The position numbers and the translations under genes were made by a program. A DNA stretch of 64,000 nucleotides from an uncultured Bacillota bacterium (lineage in GTDB: Bacteria > Bacillota > Clostridia > Oscillospirales > Oscillospiraceae). Positions 34,581 through 43,069 of this stretch are shown one piece after another. Location of the stretch: the NCBI GenBank assembly GCA_947649625.1, contig CANSSJ010000001.1, forward strand, positions 1-64,000, given 5' to 3'. Under the pieces are notes generated by a model. The model was given only the letters and a program-made list of their open reading frames with translations. It had not been told where the DNA came from and made no database searches. The stretch's first letter is position 1. Every line of letters begins with the position of its first letter.

Positions 34581-35183
34581 ATGTCCGACAAAACCGACGC
34601 CTTTCTCCACAGCCAGACCCGGGAAAATCTCATGCGGGCCTTCGCCGGGGAGAGCCAGGCCCGCAACCGCTACACCATCGCCGCCGGGGTGGCCAACAAG
34701 GCGGGGCTGGCCGTCATTCAAGGGGTGTTCCTCTTCACCGCCGACCAGGAGCGGGTCCACGCCAAGCAGTTCTACTCCGCCCTGGAGGACTGCGCCGGCC
34801 AAACCGTCAAGGTGGACGGCACCTATCCGGTGGACATCTACTCCGGGGTGCTGGACTACCTGCGCGCCGCCCAGCACAACGAGTACCAGGAGTGGGAGCA
34901 CGACTACGACCACTTCGCCAAGACGGCCATGTCCGAGGGGTTCCCTCTGGTGGGCAAGATGTTTGAGAACATCGCCCGGGTGGAAAAGACCCACGGGGAC
35001 CGGTTCGGGAAGTTCGCCGACCTGATGGAGAAAAATCAGCTGTTCTTCTCTGAGGTGGAGGTCACATGGATGTGTCTGCACTGCGGCTGGACCGTGGAGG
35101 CCACCGCCGCCCCCGCCCACTGCCCCGTCTGCCGCCACCCCCAGGGGTACTTTGTGCGGTTTGAGCTGGCGCCCTGGAGCTAA
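34581..35183 (+). CDS. Rubrerythrin
   Basis: Di-iron peroxidase of anaerobes that reduces hydrogen peroxide. The 200-residue product has the ferritin-like four-helix domain with Glu ligands in FAGESQARNRY and ADQERVHAKQF and in HNEYQEWEHDYDHF, and a C-terminal rubredoxin-like iron site WMCLHCGW...HCPVCRHPQGYF. AAGGAGG precedes the ATG. It is monocistronic and followed by a long palindromic repeat. Confidence 0.95.
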   Translation: MSDKTDAFLHSQTRENLMRAFAGESQARNRYTIAAGVANKAGLAVIQGVFLFTADQERVHAKQFYSALEDCAGQTVKVDGTYPVDIYSGVLDYLRAAQHNEYQEWEHDYDHFAKTAMSEGFPLVGKMFENIARVEKTHGDRFGKFADLMEKNQLFFSEVEVTWMCLHCGWTVEATAAPAHCPVCRHPQGYFVRFELAPWS

Positions 35184-35189
35184 GGAACC

Positions 35190-35329
35190 AAAGCCCCCCC
35201 TTGCTAAAGGGGGGAGGGCCGCGAAGCGGCGGGGGGATTCCGTTGAACAGAAGTTCTGCAATCGTCGGAATCCCTCCACCACCGGGCTGACGCCCGGCGG
35301 TCCCCCTCCCTTTCACAAGGGAGGCTTTT
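35190..35329. repeat. Long imperfect palindromic repeat, family B copy 2
   Basis: A 140-bp element with outer arms AAAGCCCCCCCTTGCTAAAG and CCCTTTCACAAGGGAGGCTT, and inner hairpins such as GCCGCGAAGCGGC and ATTCCG...CGGAAT. Its ends match those of the element at 19682-19823. It lies directly after rubrerythrin and could also act as a terminator. Confidence 0.75.
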
Positions 35330-35352
35330 TCCTGCTGGAAATCTGTTTTTAC

Positions 35353-35814
35353 TTACTCAAAGTCTCCGGAGATACTCCCGCTCTGGAGGATATGCCCCTC
35401 TGCCGCCCGCAGGAAGGCCTTTTTTCGCGCACCGCTGTTCAGGTCCAGGGTACAATCCAGGGCGTAGACGGTAAAGCGGTAGGTGTGGGTTTTCCCCCTG
35501 GGCGGCTTGGGCCCGGCGTAGCGGTGGAGGCCGTAGGCCAACCCCTGGACGGCTCCCAGCCCGGGCGCCGCCTTCCCCGCCGGGATGGCCCCCGGGATTA
35601 TATCCGAGACGGGCAGATTCCAGATTACCCAGTGGGCGAAGCCCTTGATGGGGTGGCTCATGTCCTCCAGAGTGACAGCTAGGGTCCTGGCCTCTGGGGA
35701 CAGCCGCTCCAGAATCAGCTCCGGGGACAGGTCCTTTCCCCGGCCGGTGTGGTCCGGGAGAAATTTGCCGTCTTGGATACCCGGGCAGCGTATATGCAAG
35801 GTTTGATCTTCCAT
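35353..35814 (-). CDS. YbhB/YbcL-family (PEBP-like) protein
   Basis: The 153-residue product has the Raf-kinase-inhibitor/PEBP ligand-site motifs LAVTLEDMSHPIKGFAHWVI (D-x-D-type replaced by EDMSHP) and YAGPKPPRGKTHTYRF. Bacterial members are of uncertain function. The start has no strong ribosome site (AGGAGGACTCAGATGG suggests AGGAGG about 6 nt upstream). No signal peptide. Confidence 0.88.
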   Translation of the reverse strand: MEDQTLHIRCPGIQDGKFLPDHTGRGKDLSPELILERLSPEARTLAVTLEDMSHPIKGFAHWVIWNLPVSDIIPGAIPAGKAAPGLGAVQGLAYGLHRYAGPKPPRGKTHTYRFTVYALDCTLDLNSGARKKAFLRAAEGHILQSGSISGDFE

Positions 35815-35937
35815 CTGAGTCCTCCTGGCTGATCTGCTTATGCTTCAAACTGTAAAATCATCGCCAGGCACAGCCTGTACAACAGCGGGCATAAAAACCA
35901 TATTTTCTCCATTCCATTCATTATGCTTATGATAGAT

Positions 35938-36516
35938 TTAATCCGCGGAGAAATAGCGTATAATCTTGCACGGATTCCCTACGGCAATACAATTTGCCGG
36001 GATCGTTCGATTAACCACGCTCCCCGCTCCAATCACGCTGTTTTCCCCTATGGTCACTCCCGGCAGCAGGATGCTTCCGGCGCCGATCCACGCGTTGTCT
36101 TTTATTTCCACCGGACGCGCATATGTCCTGAACCATGTCGTCTTGCGTTCTTTCCAATCCGGCACAAGGCGTTCTTGCGGCAAAACCGGGTGAGACGATG
36201 TATAAATCTGTACATTTGAAGCAATCAATACCCTGTTTCCAATTTTAATTGGCATATTATCCACAAACGTACAGTTCATGTTGATGATTACGTCACTGCC
36301 TATAAAAATGTTTTTTCCGTGGTCACAATGAAACGGCGTGTCAATTGCCACATTTTCGCCTATCCCGCCTAATAGCTCTCTAAGAATGGCGCTTCTTTTT
36401 TCGGTATCAATATAGTCCGTAAAGAGGTATTCTCGCGTAAGCTCTCTTGCGCGGGCTATTTGTTTTAAGACATCCTGACCTGATGTTTCTAAAAAATCCT
36501 TTTCATCATATTGCAT
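35938..36516 (-). CDS. Hexapeptide-repeat sugar O-acetyltransferase (Maa/LacA-like)
   Basis: The 192-residue trimeric left-handed beta-helix acetyltransferase starts with a Mac N-terminal domain (RARELTREYLFTDYIDTEKR) and has ILLPGVTIGENSVIGAGSVV near the C-terminus and the His of SSHPVLPQ. The acceptor is probably a simple sugar. AGGAGG is 6 nt before the ATG. It is AT-richer than its surroundings, which suggests transfer. Confidence 0.9.
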   Translation of the reverse strand: MQYDEKDFLETSGQDVLKQIARARELTREYLFTDYIDTEKRSAILRELLGGIGENVAIDTPFHCDHGKNIFIGSDVIINMNCTFVDNMPIKIGNRVLIASNVQIYTSSHPVLPQERLVPDWKERKTTWFRTYARPVEIKDNAWIGAGSILLPGVTIGENSVIGAGSVVNRTIPANCIAVGNPCKIIRYFSAD

Positions 36517-36589
36517 GGTATTCCTCCTTTAATTTCATTCATCTGGTGAAGTCGCTGGCGGTCAGAATCGTCACCCTAAAAGAGAAAGG

Positions 36590-36624
36590 GGACAAAAGCG
36601 GGCCCTCCGAACGCTCGAAGGGCC
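36590..36624 (-). terminator. Predicted terminator of typA
   Basis: A near-perfect 10-bp stem (36601-36610 with 36615-36624, one mismatch) followed on the minus strand by CGCTTTTGTCC, shortly after the typA stop. Confidence 0.6.
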
Positions 36625-36634
36625 GCAATGGTAC

Positions 36635-38464
36635 TTATCCCTTTTTCTTAGAGGCCTCCCGCATCCGGGCGCTGTGGTCCAGGAGGCGCTTGCGCAGGCG
36701 GAGGTTCTCGGGGGTGCACTCCAGCAACTCGTCGTCAGCCAGGAACTCCAGACATTGCTCCAGGGAGAGGGTGCGGGGGGTGACCAGCCGCAAGGCCTCG
36801 TCGGAGCCGGAGGCCCGCATGTTGGTCAGCTGCTTCTTCTTGCACACGTTGACCGAGATATCCTCCTGCTTGGGGCACTCGCCCACGATCATGCCGCCGT
36901 AGACGGGGGTGCCCGCCCCGATGAACAGGGAGCCCCGCTCCTGGGCGTTGAACAGGCCGTAGGTGACCGCCTCGCCCGTCTCGAAGGCCACCAGGGAACC
37001 GGTGGAGCGGCGGCTGATCTCCCCCTTCACGGGGGCGTAGCTGTCGAAGACGGAGGCCATGATGCCCTCGCCCTTGGTGTCGGTCAAAAACTCGCTGCGG
37101 TAGCCGAACAGACCACGGGCGGGGACCAGGAACTCCAATTTCGTCCGATTGCCCACGGGGTTCATGGTGACGAACTCGCCCTTCCGGGCGCCCAGCTTCT
37201 CCATGACGGCCCCCACGTAGTCTGTGGGCACATCAATCACCACCCGCTCGATGGGCTCGCACTTCTGGCCGTCCACCTCCTGGTAGAGGACGCGGGGGGG
37301 CGACACCTGGAGCTCGTACCCCTCCCGGCGCATGGTCTCGATGAGGATGGACAGGGACATCTCCCCCCGGCCGGCCACGTTGAAGGAGTCGGTGGAGTTC
37401 TCCACTTCGGACACCTTCAGGGACACGTCCTTCAGGGTCTCCCGGAACAGCCGGTCCCGGAGCTGGCGGCTGGTGACGAACTTGCCCTCCCGCCCGGCGA
37501 AGGGGGAGTCGTTCACCGAGAAGGTCATCTCAATGGTGGGGGCGGAGATCTGAACGAACTCAATGGGCTCCACCGCCTCCGGGGCGCAGACGGTGTCCCC
37601 GATGGTCACGTCGCCGATGCCGCTGAGGGCGATAATGTTGCCGGCGGCGGCCTCCTGAACGGGCACCCGGGCCAGGCCGTCGAACTCATAGAGGGCGGTG
37701 GCCTTGGCCTTTTTGGCGGGGGCGTCGGGGTCGTGGTAGTTGCACACCGCGATCTCCTGGTTCTGCTTCACGCTGCCCCGCTCGATGCGGCCGATGGCGA
37801 TGCGGCCTACAAACTCGTTGTAGTCGATGGAGGACACCAGCATCTGGAAGGGGGCCTCTAAATCCACCTCGGGGGCGGGGATATAGTCGATGATGGTCTC
37901 GAAGAGGGGCTTCAGGTCGCTGCCCGCCACGTCGGGCTGGACGGAGGCGGTGCCCTGCCGGCCGGAGCAGAACAGCATGGGGGAGTCCAGCTGCTCGTCG
38001 GTGGCGTCCAGGTCCAGCAGCAGCTCCAGGCACTCGTCCACCACCTCATAAACCCGCTGGTCGGGGCGGTCGATCTTGTTCACAACCACGATGACCTTAT
38101 GGCCCAGCTCCAACGCCTTGGACAGCACGAACCGAGTCTGGGGCATGGGGCCCTCGGCGGCGTCCACCAGCAGGATGACACCGTTGACCATCTTCAGAAT
38201 GCGCTCCACCTCGCCGCCGAAGTCGGCGTGGCCCGGGGTGTCCACAATATTTATTTTCACGTCGCCGTACTGAACGGCGGTGTTCTTGGCGGTGATGGTG
38301 ATGCCTCGCTCCCGCTCCAGGTCGCCCGAGTCCATTACCCGGTCGGTCACCGCCTGGTTCTCCCGGTAGACGCCGGACTGCTTGAGCATCTCGTCCACCA
38401 GGGTGGTCTTGCCGTGGTCCACGTGGGCGATGATGGCAATATTTCTTAACTTCTCATTTTTCAT
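36635..38464 (-). CDS. typA: Ribosome-associated GTPase TypA/BipA
   Basis: Translational GTPase linked to ribosome assembly and stress growth. The 609-residue product has G1 [13 protein letters not shown]2 RGITITAK, G3 [11 protein letters not shown] and G4 [10 protein letters not shown], then EF-G-like domains and the BipA C-terminal domain ([18 protein letters not shown]). Length is typical. The promoter is at 38510-38538. Confidence 0.97.
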   Translation of the reverse strand: MKNEKLRNIAIIAHVDHGKTTLVDEMLKQSGVYRENQAVTDRVMDSGDLERERGITITAKNTAVQYGDVKINIVDTPGHADFGGEVERILKMVNGVILLVDAAEGPMPQTRFVLSKALELGHKVIVVVNKIDRPDQRVYEVVDECLELLLDLDATDEQLDSPMLFCSGRQGTASVQPDVAGSDLKPLFETIIDYIPAPEVDLEAPFQMLVSSIDYNEFVGRIAIGRIERGSVKQNQEIAVCNYHDPDAPAKKAKATALYEFDGLARVPVQEAAAGNIIALSGIGDVTIGDTVCAPEAVEPIEFVQISAPTIEMTFSVNDSPFAGREGKFVTSRQLRDRLFRETLKDVSLKVSEVENSTDSFNVAGRGEMSLSILIETMRREGYELQVSPPRVLYQEVDGQKCEPIERVVIDVPTDYVGAVMEKLGARKGEFVTMNPVGNRTKLEFLVPARGLFGYRSEFLTDTKGEGIMASVFDSYAPVKGEISRRSTGSLVAFETGEAVTYGLFNAQERGSLFIGAGTPVYGGMIVGECPKQEDISVNVCKKKQLTNMRASGSDEALRLVTPRTLSLEQCLEFLADDELLECTPENLRLRKRLLDHSARMREASKKKG

Positions 38465-38509
38465 GGGAATTGCACCTCAAATCTGTGGATTTCTCAAATA
38501 AGCCAAAGC

Positions 38510-38538
38510 ATTATACCCCCATTTTCCAGAAAAAGCAA
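38510..38538 (-). promoter_or_regulatory. Predicted promoter of typA
   Basis: On the minus strand: TTGCTT (38533-38538), a 17-bp spacer and TATAAT (38510-38515), about 46 bp before the typA start. The rest of the 338-bp gap 38465-38802 holds the promoter on the other strand and no supportable gene. Confidence 0.75.
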
Positions 38539-38664
38539 CACGGGCCGCAAAAAAACACATACAAAGGGAACCTTTTTTCTCTTTCTCCGTCTGTATTATA
38601 TGTAGGGACCGCTTCTCTGACTGGACCTACCCCTCTGAAATTCAAACAAATTTTCGATTCTCTC

Positions 38665-38712
38665 TTGACATTCTAGAACGAATGTTGTATATTTGACTTA
38701 GAACAAACGTTT
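38665..38712 (+). promoter_or_regulatory. Promoter with two LexA-type (SOS) boxes
   Basis: TTGACA (38665-38670), a 17-bp spacer and TATATT (38688-38693). Inside the spacer lies GAACGAATGTTG (38676-38687), and just downstream lies GAACAAACGTTT (38701-38712). Both fit the Gram-positive LexA/DinR core GAAC-RNRY-GTT; the second extends to GTTTC as in the Bacillus consensus. LexA here would block the promoter until DNA damage. Confidence 0.72.
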
Positions 38713-38802
38713 CTTTTCCGGCCAGGCCTCATAATAGTCCGGTTTTTTGGACATATTCTGGTCTATCCTTACCCTATCATCAGAATCACGGAGGGGACAC
38801 AT

Positions 38803-39105
38803 ATGCAGACCATGTACTATAAAACATCCAACTTTATCCAACATACCGGGAACGTCATCGACCTGACCGAGCTGCGCCGCCGGCAGGCGGCGGCCGTCCA
38901 GCGGGACAGTCTGGCCCGCCGGCCCGAGGCCGTCTATGTGCCGGAGGAAGCGGAGGAGCCGGGATTCCGCCCTGTGGTGCTGACCATGTCCCGCGCCCGG
39001 CGGCGCCGGGCACGGCGGGAGCGGCGGGCCTGGACGCTGGATGCCTATGCCAGTGTGGCTGTTATTTTGATGACGGCCGCCTTCCTGCTGCAAATGGTAC
39101 TGTGA
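38803..39105 (+). CDS. Small tail-anchored membrane protein, probably SOS-controlled
   Basis: A 100-residue product of no recognised family. Residues 1-75 are hydrophilic, with a strongly basic patch RARRRRARRERR at about 64-75, followed by one C-terminal TM helix (YASVAVILMTAAFLLQMVL). It should sit in the membrane with its N-terminal domain in the cytosol. GGAGGGG lies before the ATG, and a strong terminator follows. Two LexA-type boxes in its promoter suggest induction by DNA damage. By analogy only, it could be a division inhibitor like YneA, but it has no LysM domain and the opposite topology. Confidence 0.75.
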   Translation: MQTMYYKTSNFIQHTGNVIDLTELRRRQAAAVQRDSLARRPEAVYVPEEAEEPGFRPVVLTMSRARRRRARRERRAWTLDAYASVAVILMTAAFLLQMVL

Positions 39106-39152
39106 CCACAACATCTTGGGGGACATGCCGAAAAACCTACAATTTAGACGAA

Positions 39153-39187
39153 GAACGCCGTAAATTGCAATACGGCGCTCTTTTTTT
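39153..39187 (+). terminator. Strong terminator after the SOS-type gene
   Basis: Stem GAACGCCGTA (39153-39162) with TACGGCGCTC (39171-39180), one mismatch, then seven T residues. Confidence 0.88.
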
Positions 39188-39232
39188 GTGCACTTTTTTC
39201 GCAAAAATTTTCGGACGCAGCGAAAAAAGGGG

Positions 39233-39261
39233 TTGACGGGAAAAGGAAAAACGTGTATATT
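39233..39261 (+). promoter_or_regulatory. Predicted promoter of the M23 peptidase gene
   Basis: TTGACG (39233-39238), a 17-bp spacer and TATATT (39256-39261), followed by GAGGTGA just before the ATG at 39324. Confidence 0.72.
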
Positions 39262-39323
39262 GTTGTTACCGTTTTGTAACTGTTATTTCACGATTGTCAT
39301 TTTTCCAACGCGAGGTGACTTCC

Positions 39324-40880
39324 ATGGATCAAGAACAGAAACAGGATCTGAGCCTGACGGCCCGTATGCCTGTTGTGGGGAGGGAACAGCCCAAAGTAAG
39401 CGTGCCGGCCGAGGAGCCGGCCCAGCCCGCCCCCAGGCGGGACTGGCAGCGGGAGCTGGGCTCTTACGCCCGGGCGGTACGGGAGTGGAGCCGTATCCAT
39501 TTCCGCCGCTGGGTCCATCTGTTTCACGGAGCCTCCGCCGGTACGCTGGCGGTGGGACCCGTCTCTTTTCTGCTGGTGGCGGGGGCCTTGGGGGCCGCAC
39601 TCACCCTGACCACCCTGTATTCCACCAGCTACGCCGTCATCGTCGACGGCCAGGAGGTGGGTGTCGTGGCCGACCAGAGCGTGGTGGACCACGCCATCCA
39701 GACGGTGGAGGACCGGGGCAGCCGGTTGCTGGGCTACGACTACCAGGTGGAGGGCGATATCGACTACAGCTTCGGCCTCGTTCTGAAGAGCGACCTGAGC
39801 CGGGAGCAGGATATCAGCAGCTACTTTTACAGCCAGCTGGATGAGCTCAGCGACCAGCTGCGGGCCTACCAGGTGACGCTGGATGGCCGGGTGATCGGCA
39901 CGGTAAAGGACGAGGCCGCCCTGAACTCCATGCTGAATGGGATCAAAGACGAGTTTGTCAACGAGAACACCACCGACGCCCGGTTTGTGGAGGACCTCTC
40001 TGTGTCCCCCGTGTACGCCCTGGACGATTTGACCACGGTGGACCAGGTGGAGGAGGCCCTGAAAGCCAACACCACCGGCGAGACCACCTATACCGTGGTC
40101 AAGGGGGACACCTATAACGGCATCGCCTATGCCAACGACATGTCTCTCAGCGATCTGATGGCCCTCAACCCGGAGGCCAGCCTGAACCGGCTGATGGTGG
40201 GGGATGTGCTCAACGTGAAGGAGATCGTCCCCGCCCTGTCCGTCCAGACCACCGAGCATGTGACCTACACCGAGGCCATCCCCTGCCCGGTGGAGGAGGT
40301 CAAGGACGACAAGATGTATAAGGGCGACTCCAAGATCGTCACCAAGGGCGAGGAGGGCGAGGCCCGGGTGGAGGCGGACGTCGTCTATGTCAACGGCTAT
40401 GAGAGGGAGCGCACCGTAACTGATACCACCACCCTCCGGGAGCCCACCACCACCGTAAAGGCCGTGGGCACCAAAGAGAAGCCCAAGACCGCCTCCAAGG
40501 GCAACTACATCTGGCCCGTCAGCAGCCACCGGATCAACTCCTACTTCGGCGGGCGAAAGATATTTGGCAGCTACAGCTACCACTCCGGCCTGGACATCCA
40601 CGCCACCTACGGCGAGGCGGTCAAGGCAGCCGACGGCGGCACCGTCACCAAAGCCGGCTACAGCGGCAGTTACGGCAATCTGGTGGTCATTACCCACGAC
40701 AACGGCACCCAGACTTATTACGCCCACAACTCCAGCATTGTGGTCTCGGTGGGCCAGAAAGTCTACCAGGGACAGACCATCGCCAAGGCCGGCTCCACCG
40801 GCCGCTCCACCGGCGTCCACTGTCATTTCGAGGTCCGCGTCCGCGGCACTGCGGTGAACCCGCTGAATTACCTGAGATAA
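39324..40880 (+). CDS. LysM-G5-M23 cell-wall endopeptidase
   Basis: A 518-residue cell-wall hydrolase. In order: a cytosolic N-terminus of about 75 residues, one TM helix at about 80-102, an extracytoplasmic region, a LysM domain (TYTVVKGDTYNGIAYANDMS) near 250-300, a G5 domain near 310-385, and a C-terminal M23 domain with zinc ligands in HSGLDIHA and the HCHFEVR motif. It should cut peptidoglycan cross-bridges outside the membrane; M23 LysM/G5 proteins are common near division or sporulation genes. The start is the ATG 5 nt after GAGGTGA. Confidence 0.93.
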   Translation: MDQEQKQDLSLTARMPVVGREQPKVSVPAEEPAQPAPRRDWQRELGSYARAVREWSRIHFRRWVHLFHGASAGTLAVGPVSFLLVAGALGAALTLTTLYSTSYAVIVDGQEVGVVADQSVVDHAIQTVEDRGSRLLGYDYQVEGDIDYSFGLVLKSDLSREQDISSYFYSQLDELSDQLRAYQVTLDGRVIGTVKDEAALNSMLNGIKDEFVNENTTDARFVEDLSVSPVYALDDLTTVDQVEEALKANTTGETTYTVVKGDTYNGIAYANDMSLSDLMALNPEASLNRLMVGDVLNVKEIVPALSVQTTEHVTYTEAIPCPVEEVKDDKMYKGDSKIVTKGEEGEARVEADVVYVNGYERERTVTDTTTLREPTTTVKAVGTKEKPKTASKGNYIWPVSSHRINSYFGGRKIFGSYSYHSGLDIHATYGEAVKAADGGTVTKAGYSGSYGNLVVITHDNGTQTYYAHNSSIVVSVGQKVYQGQTIAKAGSTGRSTGVHCHFEVRVRGTAVNPLNYLR

Positions 40881-40885
40881 GGATA

Positions 40886-40917
40886 AAAGCCCGCCGGCGG
40901 GTGCCGGCGGGCTTTTT
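40886..40917. terminator. Terminator between the M23 gene and glyS
   Basis: Stem AGCCCGCCGGC / GCCGGCGGGCT with a GGGT loop and a TTTTT tail on the plus strand (AAAA run on the other side). It is shared by two convergent genes. Confidence 0.88.
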
Positions 40918-40928
40918 CATGTGTTGGC

Positions 40929-42353
40929 TCAATAGGCCAGCTTCTTCTCCAGCCAGGCCTTCAGCTCGCTGATGGGGACGCGCACCTGGTCCATGGTGTC
41001 CCGGTCGCGGATGGTGACGGCGTGGTCGGCCTCCTCAGTGTCGGAGCCCACGGTCTGGAAGTCCACGGTGATACAGTAGGGGGTGCCCACTTCGTCCTGA
41101 CGGCGGTAGCGCTTGCCGATGGAGCCGGCGTCGTCGTAGTCCACCATGAAGTATTTGGACAGCTCCATCTGAATCTCCCGGGCCTTGTCACCCAGCTTCT
41201 TGGACAGGGGCAGCACGGCGCACTTGAAGGGGGCCAGGGCGGGGTGCAGGCGCAGGACTGTGCGCACGTCGTTCTTCTCCGCGTCCACCACCTCCTCGTC
41301 GTAGGCGTTGCACAGGAAGGCCAGCAGCATCCGCTCCACGCCCAGGGAGGGCTCGATGACGTAGGGGATATAGTGCTCGTTCTTCTCCTGGTCGAAGTAG
41401 GTCAGGTCCTTGCCGGAGGTGTTCTGGTGGGCGGTGAGGTCGAAGTTGGTCCGGCTGGCCACTCCCCACAGCTCGCCCCAGTCAGTGAAGGGGAAGGCGA
41501 ACTCGAAGTCGGTGGTGGCGTTGGAGTAGTGGCTCAGCTCCTCGGGGTCGTGGTCCCGGAGACGCAGGTTCTCCTCCTTGATTCCCAGGTCCAGCAGCCA
41601 CTGGCGGCAGAAGTTCTTCCAGTACTTGAACCACTCCAGCTCGGTGCCCGGCTGGCAGAAGAACTCCAGCTCCATCTGCTCAAACTCCCGGGTGCGGAAG
41701 ATGAAGTTGCCCGGGGTGATCTCGTTGCGGAAGGACTTGCCGATCTGGCACACGCCGAAGGGCAGCTTTCTTCTGGTGGTGCGCTGGACGTTCTGGAAGT
41801 TGACAAAGATGCCCTGGGCGGTCTCGGGGCGGAGGTAGACGGTGTTCTTGGCGTCCTCGGTGACCCCCTGGAAGGTCTTGAACATCAGGTTGAACTGGCG
41901 GATATCCGTCCAGTTGAACTTGCCGCAGGAGGGGCAGACGATCTGGTGCTCCTCCACAAACTCCTTCATCTGGGCCTGGGACATGGCGTCCACGCTGTGG
42001 CCCAGGTCGAAGCTGTTCTCCTGGCACCAGTCCTCGATCACCTTGTCGGCCCGGAAGCGTTCCTTGCACTCCTTGCAGTCCATCAGCGGGTCGGAGAAGC
42101 CCCCCACGTGGCCGGAGGCCACCCACACCTGGGGGTTCATGAGAATGGCGGCGTCCAGCCCCACATTATAGGGGTTCTCCTGGACGAACTTCTTCCACCA
42201 GGCCCGCTTGATGTTGTTCTTCAGCTCCACGCCCAGGGGGCCGTAGTCCCAGGTGTTGGCAAGCCCGCCGTAAATTTCGCTCCCGGCGAAGATGAAGCCC
42301 CGGCCCTTGCACAAGGCCACGATTTTTTCCATGGTCTTTTCGCTGTTTTTCAT
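40929..42353 (-). CDS. glyS: Glycyl-tRNA synthetase (single-chain, alpha2 type)
   Basis: Class II synthetase of the eukaryote/archaeal-like dimeric type, 474 residues. Visible are [20 protein letters not shown] at the N-terminus, motif 2 ([20 protein letters not shown]), motif 3 ([14 protein letters not shown]) and the C-terminal anticodon domain. AAGGAG is 9 nt before the chosen ATG. It is preceded by a glycine T-box leader, so expression should respond to uncharged tRNA-Gly. Confidence 0.96.
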   Translation of the reverse strand: MKNSEKTMEKIVALCKGRGFIFAGSEIYGGLANTWDYGPLGVELKNNIKRAWWKKFVQENPYNVGLDAAILMNPQVWVASGHVGGFSDPLMDCKECKERFRADKVIEDWCQENSFDLGHSVDAMSQAQMKEFVEEHQIVCPSCGKFNWTDIRQFNLMFKTFQGVTEDAKNTVYLRPETAQGIFVNFQNVQRTTRRKLPFGVCQIGKSFRNEITPGNFIFRTREFEQMELEFFCQPGTELEWFKYWKNFCRQWLLDLGIKEENLRLRDHDPEELSHYSNATTDFEFAFPFTDWGELWGVASRTNFDLTAHQNTSGKDLTYFDQEKNEHYIPYVIEPSLGVERMLLAFLCNAYDEEVVDAEKNDVRTVLRLHPALAPFKCAVLPLSKKLGDKAREIQMELSKYFMVDYDDAGSIGKRYRRQDEVGTPYCITVDFQTVGSDTEEADHAVTIRDRDTMDQVRVPISELKAWLEKKLAY

Positions 42354-42385
42354 GTTGATGCACTCCTTTTCATGTTGGCTCAAGG

Positions 42386-42617
42386 CGAAAAAACGCCCCG
42401 AGCCTTTTCGGCTCAGGGCGAACAAAACTGTCCGTGGTTCCACCTGAATTCGTATCTGGCTGATACGCACTCTGACCCGGTAACGGCGGAAAAACCGGCG
42501 GACCATTTCCTGTCCGCGCTCCAGGGGGCCTTCCCGTCACAGCTTCGGAGGGCTTTCACCGGCCGTCCTCTCTCTGAATCCCCGCTGTGGGGTACTGTTC
42601 CCTGTCAATACTTTGTG
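42386..42617 (-). promoter_or_regulatory. Glycine T-box leader of glyS
   Basis: On the minus strand the leader runs from about 42617 to the glyS start. The T-box core AATTCAGGTGGAACCACGG lies at about 42430-42450. A specifier GGC (Gly) is at 42528-42530, within GAAGGCCCCCTGGAGC, the usual Stem I context. A terminator with stem CGCCCTGAGCC/GGCTCGGGGCG and TTTTTT (42386-42420) lies before glyS. Uncharged tRNA-Gly should stabilise the antiterminator. Confidence 0.92.
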
Positions 42618-42624
42618 AGCCACT

Positions 42625-42653
42625 ATTGTATGCCAGATTTCACCCCATGTCAA
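42625..42653 (-). promoter_or_regulatory. Promoter of the glyS T-box transcript
   Basis: On the minus strand: TTGACA (42648-42653), a 17-bp spacer and TACAAT (42625-42630). Confidence 0.85.
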
Positions 42654-42663
42654 GGGGGATTTT

Positions 42664-42939
42664 TTACTTTTTGCCCCGTTTTTGGTCTTTTAGCTTTTTA
42701 TACTGAATTAAAGTCATCAAAATATAGGCGTTGTCTTCCAATGCCCTTTCCGTCCATTCCTGCTCCATCTCCTCTGACATGATTTCCCCTGAATCAATCA
42801 GGTCTAAAATATCCATATGGTACATAAGCCATAAAACTGCGGCTTGCTGTTCTTTTTTCAGTGGCTTGAGCTGACGAATCATCTCTTTTTCCCATCTTAA
42901 GTGTTCAATGCTGAACATGTTATCTTCTTTATCGCACAT
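42664..42939 (-). CDS. Acidic/helical 91-residue protein, unknown, divergent from an XRE gene
   Basis: No family recognised. The product is helical and charged: MCDKEDNMFSIEHLRWEKEM, LKPLKKEQQAAVLWLMYHMD, then an acidic stretch and a basic C-terminus KKLKDQKRGKK. No signal or TM segment. AGGAGG is 8 nt before the ATG at 42939. It is AT-rich and diverges from the XRE gene across two shared operator-like palindromes, so it is probably the regulated partner, perhaps an effector or a cofactor of the regulator. Confidence 0.7.
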   Translation of the reverse strand: MCDKEDNMFSIEHLRWEKEMIRQLKPLKKEQQAAVLWLMYHMDILDLIDSGEIMSEEMEQEWTERALEDNAYILMTLIQYKKLKDQKRGKK

Positions 42940-42955
42940 AATATTTTCCTCCTGC

Positions 42956-43024
42956 TTGGAATGTATACGTTCCAATACTACCACACATTATCTTTTAGAA
43001 TCAAGATGGAATGTATAACTTCCA
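42956..43024. promoter_or_regulatory. Two palindromic operators between the divergent genes
   Basis: TTGGAATGTATACGTTCCAA (42956-42975) and TGGAATGTATAACTTCCA (43007-43024) share GGAA-TGTATAMS-TTCC. Their centres are 50 bp apart, close to five helical turns. They fill most of the 109-bp gap between the 91-residue gene and the XRE coding region, which points to cooperative autoregulation. Confidence 0.75.
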
Positions 43025-43069
43025 AAAATTTTTAGAGGAGGTATTCTTCTGTCGCAAAAGATAAAGCAG

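Noticed and set aside
38596..38632. GTAGGGACC...GGACCTAC near 38597-38630 looks like a REP-like unit
   Set aside because: Head-like ends but no GC stem of the family type; not counted as a unit.
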